A DNA stretch of 64,000 bases from Opacimonas sp002292215 (lineage in GTDB: Bacteria > Pseudomonadota > Gammaproteobacteria > Enterobacterales > Alteromonadaceae), in assembly GCA_943846745.1 (NCBI GenBank), contig OX044360.1, positions 1,054,001-1,118,000 on the forward strand, written 5' to 3'. The position numbers and the translations under genes are program-made. The notes below the pieces were generated by a model. That model was given only the letters and a program-made list of their open reading frames with translations, made no database searches and was not told the DNA's origin. Below, piece after piece: positions 24,312 to 34,053 of this stretch (positions are counted from its first letter, which is position 1; every line of letters begins with the position of its first letter).

Positions 24312-26444
24312 TTAAAACGTATACACGTTTTCAACCTTAGTTAAGTTAACTTCCGAGTCTTCCACAAACTCAACAGTAAAGTTAAAGTCAACCGCAAATA
24401 AGTCTTCTAATGGGAGTGGTTTGCTATACAAAAAACCTTGATAATAATCACAACCAAGCTCTGTCAAATAAGCTTGTTGAATTCGACTTTCTATCCCTTC
24501 AGCGCAAATCGTTAAGTTTAAGCTTTTGGCTAAATCAATGATCGTACTGGTGACTAAGCGACTTCTACTTGAATAATCAATTTCTTTGACAAATTGTTGG
24601 TCGATTTTTAAAGTGTCGATTTTTATTTGTGTCAAATAACTCAAACTTGAATACCCAGTACCAAAATCATCCAACGCAATCGAACAGCCAAAGTCACCAA
24701 ATTTTTTCAAGCACTCATTCGAAGATTGAAAGCTTTCCAAATATGCAGATTCAGTGATTTCAAATTCTAACAATTTAGGATTAATACAATAATGATCGAT
24801 TTCTTTTTTGACAAAATCATAGAGATCAGCAGCATGTAAATCGTGTGCTGAGAGGTTCAACGAGATCCGTAAATCTCGGTTTGTCAGCGTTTGGATAACT
24901 TGCATTTCTTTGCATACTTGGGTAATAACCCAACGCGAAATCACATGTACCTTACCACTATGTTCAGCTATCGGAATAAACTCTCCAGGAGAAATCATCC
25001 CCAGAGATGGATGCAACCACCGTATCAGTGCTTCAAAGCCCATTAATAAACCATCACGATTAATTTTGGCTTGGTAATATAATGTAAACTCTTGCTCTTC
25101 AATTACCCTGGCGATGCTGTTAGTGATTAATAATTTACGTTTGTAGTCTTCAATCAAGTCACTGCTAAACATCGTATAAGTACCACGTCCATTCGTTTTC
25201 GATCGGTACATAGCCACATCGGCATTACCAACTAAATCCGTTAGGTCATAGTTAACATCGATAGCTTTGGCAATGCCAATACTTAAGCCCACTCTGAGTT
25301 CAACTCCTTTGATCATTATCGGTTGATCGACCGTTTGTAAAATGCGCTGACATATTACTGTTAATTCACTTTGCGTCGGTTCGGATTCAGGCACAATTAA
25401 AAACTCATCGCCACCTAAACGTGATACTAAGTCGCCATCGCGCATCAAATCGTTCACTCGTTTAGCCACTTCAACTAACACATGATCGCCCGCTTCATGT
25501 CCTAAAGAGTCGTTAATGCTTTTAAATCCATCCAAATCAAAAAACAACAAGGCGACGTCATGATTATTGCGGCGTGCTTCGGCTAACTTATAGCGCAGTG
25601 TATCCATAATAAATTGGCGATTAGGGAGTCCAGTTAAGGCATCATAGTTTGCCAGTTTAGTCATCGTTTCTTGCTGTGCTTCTAATGTCTTGGTGTGAGA
25701 TTTGTTTTTTTCTAGTTCAAGATTGATTGTGTCGAGCATGCTGTTGATATTTTTACCTAACAGTACAACTTCGTTATTGCCCGCCGCACTAAACCTCAAC
25801 GAATAATTTTTTGCCGAATCAATTTGCTTTGTAAAAGAGGAGAGCCTAGATAATGGTTGGAGTAGTCGGTTTAATAACAAAATAGCAATGGTCATGACTA
25901 CTGCAGTAGCAATCAATATGGTCGATAAGGTTTGTGATAGCAAGTTCAATTTACTCGCTGATAAAGGACCTTGAAGATCAACCACCACTTGTATATAGCC
26001 AAGAGCAAAGGGAGATTCGCCGATTCTTTTTGTTGCAAACATAAACCCATTAGCAATCTTAATACCATCATCCGTGAGGGGCATATCGATTTGATCGATT
26101 TTGTTTAGTCGTAAAATATCTTGTTTACCAGCGGGTCCTACGTAACTTTGTATTATGGTAGTATCAATACCGAATACTTTCGCTTCAAATACACTTTTAT
26201 AAGCATCTAAATTCATTAATGTATCTTTGATACTAATCTGTTTGGCTTTTTCAGATTGGGTTGATGTGAGGATAGGTAATAATTCTTGGGAAAAATTTTG
26301 GCTTAAACCAGACAGATTATCCTCAACCACATCGGAATATAATTTTTCATATTCGATTAACACAAATCCCATTACCACTGCGGTCAAGCTCACAACCAAC
26401 AACAAGATAATTGTCACCACTGATGATTTAACGCTAGAAAACAT
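24312..26444 (-). CDS. Membrane GGDEF-EAL cyclic-di-GMP signalling protein
   Basis: A 710-residue protein that may both make and degrade cyclic di-GMP. A membrane segment lies near 10-33, a periplasmic sensor about 35-165, a second membrane segment about 170-192, and HAMP about 193-245. The GGDEF domain carries the intact motif RLGGDEF and an RxxD inhibitory site (RDGD) five residues before it. The EAL domain has EALIRW, FEITES, DDFGTGYSSLSYL and ICAEGIES, all expected for phosphodiesterase activity. The ATG at 26444 with GGACGG upstream is preferred to a TTG nine codons earlier. It lies alone between glrKR and the iron locus; its output is unknown. Confidence 0.9.
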   Translation of the reverse strand: MFSSVKSSVVTIILLLVVSLTAVVMGFVLIEYEKLYSDVVEDNLSGLSQNFSQELLPILTSTQSEKAKQISIKDTLMNLDAYKSVFEAKVFGIDTTIIQSYVGPAGKQDILRLNKIDQIDMPLTDDGIKIANGFMFATKRIGESPFALGYIQVVVDLQGPLSASKLNLLSQTLSTILIATAVVMTIAILLLNRLLQPLSRLSSFTKQIDSAKNYSLRFSAAGNNEVVLLGKNINSMLDTINLELEKNKSHTKTLEAQQETMTKLANYDALTGLPNRQFIMDTLRYKLAEARRNNHDVALLFFDLDGFKSINDSLGHEAGDHVLVEVAKRVNDLMRDGDLVSRLGGDEFLIVPESEPTQSELTVICQRILQTVDQPIMIKGVELRVGLSIGIAKAIDVNYDLTDLVGNADVAMYRSKTNGRGTYTMFSSDLIEDYKRKLLITNSIARVIEEQEFTLYYQAKINRDGLLMGFEALIRWLHPSLGMISPGEFIPIAEHSGKVHVISRWVITQVCKEMQVIQTLTNRDLRISLNLSAHDLHAADLYDFVKKEIDHYCINPKLLEFEITESAYLESFQSSNECLKKFGDFGCSIALDDFGTGYSSLSYLTQIKIDTLKIDQQFVKEIDYSSRSRLVTSTIIDLAKSLNLTICAEGIESRIQQAYLTELGCDYYQGFLYSKPLPLEDLFAVDFNFTVEFVEDSEVNLTKVENVYTF

Positions 26445-26548
26445 GCATACCGTCCATGAATGCAAATACAATTACATACTTAACGGCAGCAAATTGAATT
26501 TATTAACTTTTGGTTACAAAATCCCCTTTTCAAAAAATAAATGCAATT

Positions 26549-26567
26549 GAGATTGATTCTCATTTAG
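26549..26567. promoter_or_regulatory. Fur-box-like site before the TonB receptor
   Basis: GAGATTGATTCTCATTTAG matches 12 of 19 positions of the Fur consensus, including the central TGAT and TCATT. It lies 68 bases before the receptor ATG, where Fur would block the promoter. Confidence 0.55.
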
Positions 26568-26634
26568 ATTAATGTTTAAATTGCTCCATATTGACTTTAT
26601 TATTCTATATTAATTGTTCTTCATAAGGATAAAA

Positions 26635-28815
26635 ATGAAACGTACTCCCCTAGCCATTGCTATTTCTACTCTTTGTTCATTCACTCTAGGGCATGCCAAT
26701 GCAGCTCTTAGCGATACGCAGCAAAATAATGACACAATTGAGCAAATTTCTATCATCGGCTCAAAAGCGGCAATTAATTCGACACCGGGTTCAGGCAGTT
26801 ATATTGATCAGGACACATTAAATAATTACGCCATTACTGATATCAATCGCATCTTAGCCAAAGCGCCGGGTGTGTATTTTGTAGAAGAAGACGGGTATGG
26901 CTTGCGACCTAATATTGGCATGCGCGGAAACTCAGCAGACCGTTCAGAAAAAATCACCGTACTTGAAGATGGTGTATTAGCCGCTCCGGCTCCCTATGCC
27001 TCCCCTGCTGCATATTATTTCCCAACGATTGGACGCATGAGTGCCATTGAAATTTTAAAAGGGTCTTCAAGTGTCAAATATGGCCCGCGCACTTCTGGGG
27101 GTGTCATTAATTTACTATCCACAGCAACACCTGATGCCCCGCTAGCGGGTAAGTTCGATGTTGCCTTAGGCAGTGATGCTTACCGTAAAGTACATGCCGT
27201 TGTCGGCGGTCGAAATGATTCTAGTGGTGCAATGGCTGAAGTATTTCATTATGGCGCTGATGGCTTTAAAGATCTAAATTCCGGTCAAGATACTGGATTT
27301 GAAAAAACCGATGCAATGATTAAATTGGATACTTACTTAGGTTCCGAGCAGCAACACCATTTAGAATTCAAAGCCAAGTACTCTGAAGAAAACTCCGACG
27401 AAACGTATTTAGGTTTATTAGACGATGACTACGCTGAAAATCCATATCAACGTTACAGTGCGTCGCAACTTGATGAAATGACAACTGACCACACCCATCT
27501 ATCAGTGCATTATGATTACATCATTTCAGCTAACAGTGACGTAAGTATTATTGCGTATAGCAATGACTTCGCCCGTAATTGGTACAAAACGAGTAAGGTT
27601 GGTGGCTTTAGTTTGGGCAGTGGTGCCGAATCCATTGCAGCACAAATAGATAATGGCACTTACATTAACAGCGAGCTACCGGAAGTACAAATTAAAGCAA
27701 ATAACCGAAGTTACAGCGCCCAAGGGATCCAGGGTGAACTCGCTTATCGCACTGGCGATCATGATATACGTTTTGGGCTACGCTTGCATCAAGATGACAT
27801 GGACCGCTATCAATGGGTCGATAAATTCACTCTCAATACCGACCAAACCATGTTACTTAGTAGTAAAGGCATTCCTGGTACTGATTCCAATCGCATTGAT
27901 AGCGCTAACGCAACGAGCTTGTTTATCCATGACACATGGGAAATAGCCGATCTGACATTCAAAGGTGGATTACGCTATGAAGATGTCGAGTTAACCAGAG
28001 AGGAATGGGGTACGGCGGATCCACAGCGCAGTTCAGCGCCAATGGTTCGCAGTAATACTGTAGATGCGTTATTACCAGCGTTAGGCTTAACGTACCAATT
28101 AAATGATGATTGGGTTGTTCTAGCAGGTGTGCAACGGTCATTTGCTCCCCCGGCACCGGGTAATCAAAATGCTGAAATTGAAGATGGTTGGAATGCTGAA
28201 TCTGGTGTGCGTTTTAATGACAAAGATTTACAGATTGAAGCTATTGCGTTTTCTACTCGTTTAGACAACTTACACGGTAACTGTACCGCAAGCCAAGGCT
28301 GTGATGATTCTTTAATTGGCAATCAATATAATGCCGGTAAAGTCAGCATAGATGGAATTGAACTCAGTTTACAACAGGCATGGCAAGTTGGCGCAGTACA
28401 AATCCCATTGAATATTAATTACACTTATTCAAACGCCACTTTTGATGAAAGTTTTGAGTCAGATTTAGAATCATGGGGTTCAGTATCTCGAGGGGACGAC
28501 TTGCCCTATCTGCCACAAACAGTGATACAAGTTGAATCAGGTGTCAAAGGGTATAACTGGCAGGTGCTTGCTTCAGTGCAAATGCTAGACGAAATGCGCA
28601 CTCAAGCAGGCAGTGGCGTTATCGACTCGAGCAATGGTATTGCTCGTCGCACCGTGGTCAATCTATCGGCACAATATAGTATTGATAATACGCAGCAGAT
28701 ATATGCCGTCATGGATAATGTATTAGATAAAACTTACATTGCTACTCGCCAGCATGGTGCAATCCAAACAGGTAAACCACGTACCATTCAAATCGGCTAT
28801 CGCGTTAACTTTTAA
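26635..28815 (+). CDS. TonB-dependent outer-membrane receptor, probably iron
   Basis: A 726-residue TonB-dependent receptor. The signal peptide is residues 1-23 (ending GHANA), followed by a TonB-box-like DTIEQISIIGSKAAI, a plug domain about 45-165 (RILAKAPGVYFVEEDGYGLR, IEILKGSSSVKYGPRTSGGV), and a barrel to the C-terminal IQIGYRVNF. The pattern resembles the FecA and siderophore receptors. The ATG at 26635 has AAGGA 6 bases upstream; upstream in-frame codons are not needed. A Fur-like box precedes it, and it is convergent with an FbpABC-type ferric transporter, so iron or an iron chelate is the likely substrate. The exact ligand cannot be read from sequence. Confidence 0.88.
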   Translation: MKRTPLAIAISTLCSFTLGHANAALSDTQQNNDTIEQISIIGSKAAINSTPGSGSYIDQDTLNNYAITDINRILAKAPGVYFVEEDGYGLRPNIGMRGNSADRSEKITVLEDGVLAAPAPYASPAAYYFPTIGRMSAIEILKGSSSVKYGPRTSGGVINLLSTATPDAPLAGKFDVALGSDAYRKVHAVVGGRNDSSGAMAEVFHYGADGFKDLNSGQDTGFEKTDAMIKLDTYLGSEQQHHLEFKAKYSEENSDETYLGLLDDDYAENPYQRYSASQLDEMTTDHTHLSVHYDYIISANSDVSIIAYSNDFARNWYKTSKVGGFSLGSGAESIAAQIDNGTYINSELPEVQIKANNRSYSAQGIQGELAYRTGDHDIRFGLRLHQDDMDRYQWVDKFTLNTDQTMLLSSKGIPGTDSNRIDSANATSLFIHDTWEIADLTFKGGLRYEDVELTREEWGTADPQRSSAPMVRSNTVDALLPALGLTYQLNDDWVVLAGVQRSFAPPAPGNQNAEIEDGWNAESGVRFNDKDLQIEAIAFSTRLDNLHGNCTASQGCDDSLIGNQYNAGKVSIDGIELSLQQAWQVGAVQIPLNINYTYSNATFDESFESDLESWGSVSRGDDLPYLPQTVIQVESGVKGYNWQVLASVQMLDEMRTQAGSGVIDSSNGIARRTVVNLSAQYSIDNTQQIYAVMDNVLDKTYIATRQHGAIQTGKPRTIQIGYRVNF

Positions 28816-28830
28816 GTTAGCGCCGTTAGC

Positions 28831-29877
28831 TTAAAAATAAATAACATGCTCTAATTCAAGTCGGATACCCACAGTGGTGCCGACTTGATAGTCATGGTGA
28901 CTAGGTAATAAACACAAGACATCTTGCCCGCTATCAGCATGTCTAAACGTATACAATATATGCGCACCACGAAATGCTCGACCAATCACAGTCACTTGAT
29001 ATGGGCTGGTCGGCTCAACAACAAAATCATCAGGGCGTACCAACAATAATGCTTGCTTTTCATATTCTGCAAGAGCGGGTTCTTCATGGACAGCAAACTC
29101 GCCCAACGCAGTTTGAATCACACCATGAGTGTTAGGTGCAACAACCACTCGTCCTTGGATAAAACGCCCTTCTCCGACAAAATTAGCGACAAAATACGTT
29201 TGCGGTTCGTGATATAAATCGTAAGCACTGGCGTATTGTTCAATATGACCGTCATTCATCACGGCGATTTTATCCGCGATGGTAAACGCTTCGGTTTGGT
29301 CATGTGTAATCAATAACGCAGTGACGCCCTCATATTTAAGTAGCGTTTTGATGTCCAGCGCTAACGATTCTCGTAAAGAAGGATCAAGTGCAGAAAATGG
29401 CTCATCAAGTAACAATATTTCTGGGCGAGGCGCTAATGCACGAGCGATCGCGACACGTTGCTGTTGTCCACCTGATAACTGGTGAGGGTATTGGTCAGCA
29501 TATTCGGTTAATTGGGTTAAATCCAATAACTCAGTCAACCGAGCTTGTTGCTGTTGTGTTGTTTGCTGATGTAAACCAAACACAATATTTTGACCGACCG
29601 TTAAATGCGGAAATAAAGCAAAATCTTGAAATACCACGCCTACTTTTCGCTGCGTCACATCAATATGTTGCTGCGAGCTACTGACGGTTTCGCCTTTAAT
29701 TCGGATTGTCCCAGCCACGAGCGGAATAAACCCTGCTATTGCTCGTAACAAAGTGGTTTTGCCACAACCAGAAGGACCTAATAAGCAGCCAATATCACCA
29801 CTCGCCAAAGACAATGATACATCATGGATAATTTGTTTTTCACCCAATGCAATTTGAATATTCTCTAATTTCAACAT
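28831..29877 (-). CDS. fbpC: Ferric iron ABC transporter, ATP-binding subunit
   Basis: The 348-residue ATPase that powers the permease encoded upstream. Walker A is GPSGCGKTTLLRAIAG (near 34-49), the Q-loop DFALFPHL, signature LSGGQQQRVAIARAL, Walker B ILLLDEPFSALD and the H-loop ITHDQTEA. A C-terminal TOBE-like regulatory domain follows at about 240-348. FbpC and related proteins drive ferric-ion import. It is the last gene of fbpA-fbpB-fbpC, with 43 bases after fbpB. The TonB receptor gene ends 15 bases away on the other strand. Other substrates of this family (such as 2-aminoethylphosphonate or putrescine) are less likely given the binding protein and Fur sites. Confidence 0.88.
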   Translation of the reverse strand: MLKLENIQIALGEKQIIHDVSLSLASGDIGCLLGPSGCGKTTLLRAIAGFIPLVAGTIRIKGETVSSSQQHIDVTQRKVGVVFQDFALFPHLTVGQNIVFGLHQQTTQQQQARLTELLDLTQLTEYADQYPHQLSGGQQQRVAIARALAPRPEILLLDEPFSALDPSLRESLALDIKTLLKYEGVTALLITHDQTEAFTIADKIAVMNDGHIEQYASAYDLYHEPQTYFVANFVGEGRFIQGRVVVAPNTHGVIQTALGEFAVHEEPALAEYEKQALLLVRPDDFVVEPTSPYQVTVIGRAFRGAHILYTFRHADSGQDVLCLLPSHHDYQVGTTVGIRLELEHVIYF

Positions 29878-29920
29878 AATACTTGGCTCATTTATTTAAA
29901 CAGGGGTCAGTCACAAGCAA

Positions 29921-31573
29921 TTAATTTTGCTGCATCGCTCGGGTTAACATGATAACCGGTATAATACCGATAATAACGATGGTGACGGATGGCATCGCCG
30001 CGGCAATCAATCGTTCATCAGCCGCGTACTCAAATGCTTTAACAGCAAGTGTATTAAAATTAAACGGACGTAAAATTAACGTTGCAGGTAGTTCTTTTAA
30101 CACATCAACAAACACTAAAATACTCGCTGCCAGAAGACTCTTGCGCAGTAACGGGAAATGGATACGACGCATTAAACTCAATCGCCCTCGTCCTAGGGTT
30201 AGTACCGCATCATCAATATTAGGCTTGATCCGCTCTAACCCTGTTTGGGTGTTATGCATAGCAACACTTAAAAATCGAACACAATATGCAAAAAACAACG
30301 CAACAAACGTCCCCGAAAATACTAAACCAATGTATTCGCCAAACCATTGATACCATACGTAGTTGAGCTGCTCATCAAGCCACCCGAACGGTTGCAATAT
30401 ACCAATTGCTAGAACAGTACCGGGGATTGCGTAGCCTAACGCAGCGAACTGGGTCAAATATCCGACGGACTTGGTTTTAGCAAAACGCTGCGCATAAGAC
30501 AGACATAGAGCGATTAACACAATCAAAATACTACTAAACAAGGCTAACGAAAAGCTGTTCACCAATAGTGTCCAGTACTCAGTGACGTCAATGTGTTCTA
30601 AGGTACTCAATGCCCACACACATAATTGTGTGACGGGGACTATAAAGGCCAGTAACAACACGCTCAAACAATACGCACTTAATGCGTAATGACTAATTGA
30701 AGACTGTACCGAGAGAGATTTCGTGGATCGAGCACGGGCACTGGTGTCTTTATTCACTGGAAGATCTTGGGTCTGATAAAATCGCATATTACGACGGCTA
30801 TGTTTTTCTAAACCTAGCACCACTAATACAAATAATGCCAAACCGCCAGCAAGTTGACTAGCCAATTGCATTTCGCCCATGCCAAACCAGGTTCGAAATA
30901 TCCCCGTAGTAAACGTGGAGATGCCAAAAAATGCCACAGTACCATAATCAGCTAAAGCTTCCATCATAGCTAGTGCAACGCCCGTTAACACTGCAGGTCG
31001 GGCGATGGGTAATGCGATTTTAAGAAAATAAGCCGAACGTGTAATACCTAATGTCGCTGCGACTTCTTGATATTGTTGTTGTTGCCCAGAAAAGGCAGTT
31101 TTTGCAAGCATGAAGACATAGGGATACAACACTAGTGACATAAAGGCAATTGCACCGATTAATGAACGACTGTCAAACCATCCCAGATCATCAAATAATC
31201 CCGTATATGTATATGCCATAATGTATGCGGGCATGGCTAAAGGTAACAATAACGCCCATTGGAACCAACTACGTCCCCAAAATTCATATTGTGTTACGCA
31301 CCAAGCTAAGCTGACACCTAACACCCCACTACCTATACCTACACCAAGCGCTAACAGTAAACTGTTGCCAATATACAAGCTTAAATTGGTATCAATCAAA
31401 TGTGTCCACAAAGGCAGTGAAATATCAGTAAAGCTCCATAAGATCGCAATGATTGGTACGCCAAGCAGCGCGCATAAACATAACGCACTGACAAACCACG
31501 TATCACGCAGTACAGCAATCATCGAAGTAACGAAAGAGCGACCTAACGAGGTAAACACAGAGGTTATTGCCAA
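29921..31573 (-). CDS. fbpB: Ferric iron ABC transporter, permease
   Basis: A 550-residue inner-membrane permease with two homologous halves, each carrying about six membrane segments and an EAA-type loop (GVALAMMEALADYGTVAFFG in the first half, FVDVLKELPATLILRPFNFN in the second). This fused two-half form is characteristic of FbpB/SfuB. The start is uncertain: the longest frame opens with a TTG that overlaps the fbpA stop, a GTG lies five codons later, and no strong Shine-Dalgarno is visible, so translational coupling to fbpA is likely. Between fbpA (10-base overlap) and fbpC. Confidence 0.87.
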   Translation of the reverse strand: MAITSVFTSLGRSFVTSMIAVLRDTWFVSALCLCALLGVPIIAILWSFTDISLPLWTHLIDTNLSLYIGNSLLLALGVGIGSGVLGVSLAWCVTQYEFWGRSWFQWALLLPLAMPAYIMAYTYTGLFDDLGWFDSRSLIGAIAFMSLVLYPYVFMLAKTAFSGQQQQYQEVAATLGITRSAYFLKIALPIARPAVLTGVALAMMEALADYGTVAFFGISTFTTGIFRTWFGMGEMQLASQLAGGLALFVLVVLGLEKHSRRNMRFYQTQDLPVNKDTSARARSTKSLSVQSSISHYALSAYCLSVLLLAFIVPVTQLCVWALSTLEHIDVTEYWTLLVNSFSLALFSSILIVLIALCLSYAQRFAKTKSVGYLTQFAALGYAIPGTVLAIGILQPFGWLDEQLNYVWYQWFGEYIGLVFSGTFVALFFAYCVRFLSVAMHNTQTGLERIKPNIDDAVLTLGRGRLSLMRRIHFPLLRKSLLAASILVFVDVLKELPATLILRPFNFNTLAVKAFEYAADERLIAAAMPSVTIVIIGIIPVIMLTRAMQQN

Positions 31574-32595
31574 CCGGCTTTATCCATGATCTGTAAGGCT
31601 TTCGCATTGAGCTCGCCCACTTCGTTTAATTCTACACTTTCAGCTTTAAATGTTCCCATAGCTTGTAGCGTACCGGACCATTCAATTGCTGGGTCAACCG
31701 GATATTCATGGTTGGTTTTTGCATACCAATCTTGTGCCTCTCGACCAAGCATAAACGCAATTAACTGGTTAGCTATCTCGGTATTTTTGGCATATTTAGC
31801 GACAGCTATCCCAGATATATTCAGGTGTACACCGCGGTCAGATTGGTTCGGCCAGACCACTTTGACTTGATTTGCGATAGCTACTGAATCAGCATCGGCA
31901 TTGCGCATCGCCGCTAAATAATAAGTATTTGCCAGAGCGATATCACAGACTCCTGCGACGATTGCTTTAATCTGGTCACGATCACCGCCTTTAGGGCGAC
32001 GCGCAAAATTATTAACTAGGCCTTTAGCCCAAGCTAACGTTGCGGCCTCACCTTGTTGCATCAGCATAGCTGCAACCATCGATTGATTATAAATATTGGT
32101 TGAAGAACGCACGCACACACGGCCTTTATATTCAGGCTTGACGAGATCTTCATAGCGCGTTATTTCACCTTCCGCAATATTGCTGGGATTAATAATAATA
32201 GGACGATTACGCGTGGTGAGAGCGACCCAATGTTGTTGTGGATCTTGTAACGTCGCAAACGCAGGTAATGTGGCGGTAATAGGCTGGGTTAATCCTTGCG
32301 ATTTAGCTCGAGCTAATCGTCCGACGTCAGTCGTGATAATAATATCGACAGGAGAAAACTGCCCTTCACTCTTCGCTCGGGCTAATAACGCATCCGCTTT
32401 TCCAGTAACAAGGTTGATTGTGACATTGTGTTGCGATGCAAATTGATCTAATAACGGCTTGATCAAGGCTTCATTTCGCGCTGAATAGATATTAAGGGAC
32501 TCAGGGTTCGCAGCAGTTGGATTGGCGCTAGCATATGTCGTAACAGTAGGCATACACAACATACTAGCCATAAGGCCTAATACAATTTTTCTCAC
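31564..32595 (-). CDS. fbpA: Ferric iron ABC transporter, periplasmic binding protein
   Basis: A 343-residue periplasmic binding protein. The signal peptide runs to about residue 25 (TTYASA), then LNIYSARNEALIKPLLDQF starts the mature fold. The paired tyrosines in DIALANTYYLAAM are the iron-coordinating pair known from FbpA/FutA relatives. The start is taken as the GTG at 32595, which has AAGGA 8 bases upstream. A longer in-frame reading to 32661 would run through the Fur-like palindrome and lacks a good ribosome site. First gene of the fbpABC operon. Confidence 0.88.
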   Translation of the reverse strand: MRKIVLGLMASMLCMPTVTTYASANPTAANPESLNIYSARNEALIKPLLDQFASQHNVTINLVTGKADALLARAKSEGQFSPVDIIITTDVGRLARAKSQGLTQPITATLPAFATLQDPQQHWVALTTRNRPIIINPSNIAEGEITRYEDLVKPEYKGRVCVRSSTNIYNQSMVAAMLMQQGEAATLAWAKGLVNNFARRPKGGDRDQIKAIVAGVCDIALANTYYLAAMRNADADSVAIANQVKVVWPNQSDRGVHLNISGIAVAKYAKNTEIANQLIAFMLGREAQDWYAKTNHEYPVDPAIEWSGTLQAMGTFKAESVELNEVGELNAKALQIMDKAGWQ

Positions 32596-32634
32596 TAGTT
32601 TATTCCTTAAATAATCAACTACTCGGATAATAAT

Positions 32635-32659
32635 GCTATTGAGAATAATTCTCAATAGC
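32635..32659. promoter_or_regulatory. Fur-box-like palindrome before fbpA
   Basis: A perfect 25-base palindrome with an odd centre (12-base arms; core GAGAATAATTCTC). Its centre lies about 52 bases before the fbpA GTG. The GAGAAT/ATTCTC core is typical of gammaproteobacterial Fur boxes. Confidence 0.7.
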
Positions 32660-32841
32660 ATATAGGTATTATTTGTCTATTTTTTTATTAATTTACGTTT
32701 TGATGCTCACATAACACGTATCCTTAACCCGTTTATATACGTGTTTGATTAAACTTCAGATTACCTATCTTAAGTATTGATTTACACAAAACTATGCTAG
32801 ATTATTCGCCAATAACGATTTTTATTCATGAAAAAAACAAT

Positions 32842-33159
32842 ATGAGCGATAAATTAGTATACAGCACCGAAACAGGCCGCATTACACAAGATAACACACC
32901 ACCAAAATCTTTCACCGGTGATGGGATTGTGCGACTGCGCAGAGAAACCAAAGGGCGTAAAGGGAAAGGCATGTCAATCGTAGATGGCATCAACCCCCTA
33001 GAACACGATTTGGCCAAACTCTGCAAACAATTAAAAAAACAATGTGGCTGCGGTGGTTCAGTAAAAAACAACACCATTGAAATCCAAGGCGATGTGCGCG
33101 ATAAACTCAATACGTTGTTAACCGCGCAAGGCTTTACCGTGAAATTAGCCGGCGGGTAA
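32842..33159 (+). CDS. yciH: SUI1/eIF1-family translation factor YciH
   Basis: A 105-residue homologue of E. coli YciH, a bacterial relative of eIF1 that affects start-codon fidelity in vitro. The sequence MSDKLVYSTETGRI, RRETKGRKGKGMSIVDGI and KKQCGCGGSVKNNTIEIQGD matches along the whole length, ending KLAGG as in E. coli. The ATG at 32842 corresponds to the family start; an in-frame ATG 16 codons earlier is not supported by homology. The ribosome site is weak. It stands alone, divergent from fbpA. Confidence 0.93.
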   Translation: MSDKLVYSTETGRITQDNTPPKSFTGDGIVRLRRETKGRKGKGMSIVDGINPLEHDLAKLCKQLKKQCGCGGSVKNNTIEIQGDVRDKLNTLLTAQGFTVKLAGG

Positions 33160-33227
33160 TTCTTTGAATTTTTGATATGTTCACCACAGTGCCTTCAGCA
33201 AGTAAATAATAGGAATATCTGAACATC

Positions 33228-34028
33228 ATGCACAATTTAAGTACCAGCGACTTACACATTCTGTTGATTGAGCCATCCGATACCCAACAAAAAATCATCA
33301 AAAACATGCTCTTGGACCAAGCCATTACTAACGTCACTTGCGTACACGATCTCGCAACCGCAAAAGCCGAGATCATAACAAGTTCGCCGGATTTGATTAT
33401 CTCTGCTATGCATTTCAGCGATGGGGTCAGTATCGACTTATTAACGTTGATGAAAAGCCATCCAGATACAGCTGATATCTCATTCATGCTCGTATCTAGT
33501 GAAGACCGATTAGAAAAACTTGAAGCATTTAAACAAGCCGGCGTGGTCGCGATATTACCAAAGCCTTTTGCATTGATTCATTTAAAACGCGCCTTAAATG
33601 CCAGCTTGCAAATGATTAATAGCGAAGAAGTCGAACTCTCGTCGTATGACATCGTTGATGTACGTGTATTAGTAGTGGATGACTCATTGATGGCACGTAA
33701 GCATATTGTTCGAGTGTTACAAGGCATGGGCTTAAAAAAAATCGAAGAAGCTGAAAATGGGTCACAAGCGTTAACTCTCGTCAAAGACCAAGAGTTTGAT
33801 TTAATTGTCACTGACTATAATATGCCTGAAATGGACGGTAGAGAATTATCAGAATTTATTCGCTACAATCCCTCAACAGCCCATATCCCCATCATCATGG
33901 TGACATCCGAGTCAATTAATTCCCCCCATATGGCAAATATTCAACAAACAGGTGTCAATGCCTTATGTGATAAACCTTTTGAGCCCGAAGAAGTCAAACG
34001 TATGTTAATCGCTTTATTAGCAGATTAA
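33228..34028 (+). CDS. Response regulator with two receiver domains, first one degenerate
   Basis: A 266-residue protein made of two CheY-like receivers with no output domain. The second (about 145-266) is canonical: DD at 151-152, phosphoacceptor Asp196 in VTDYNMPEMDG, Thr in MVTSES and Lys in CDKPF. The first (about 8-128) keeps acidic residues EPSD and Lys112 in LPKPF, but the phosphoacceptor position is Ala60 (IISAMHFSDG), so it should not be phosphorylated. It may act as a fixed partner or docking module. No kinase lies next to it. It is followed by the pheA leader. Confidence 0.85.
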   Translation: MHNLSTSDLHILLIEPSDTQQKIIKNMLLDQAITNVTCVHDLATAKAEIITSSPDLIISAMHFSDGVSIDLLTLMKSHPDTADISFMLVSSEDRLEKLEAFKQAGVVAILPKPFALIHLKRALNASLQMINSEEVELSSYDIVDVRVLVVDDSLMARKHIVRVLQGMGLKKIEEAENGSQALTLVKDQEFDLIVTDYNMPEMDGRELSEFIRYNPSTAHIPIIMVTSESINSPHMANIQQTGVNALCDKPFEPEEVKRMLIALLAD

Positions 34029-34053
34029 AATCACTGATAAGACCATGTTCTGA

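Noticed and set aside
32596..32661. Longer N-terminus for the ferric-binding protein
   Set aside because: It would place the Fur-like palindrome inside the coding region and spoil the signal peptide; the GTG at 32595 has a proper ribosome site.
34045..34053. ATG TTC TGA as a second Met-Phe leader peptide before pheA
   Set aside because: It lies upstream of the most likely -35 element and lacks a Shine-Dalgarno; probably chance.
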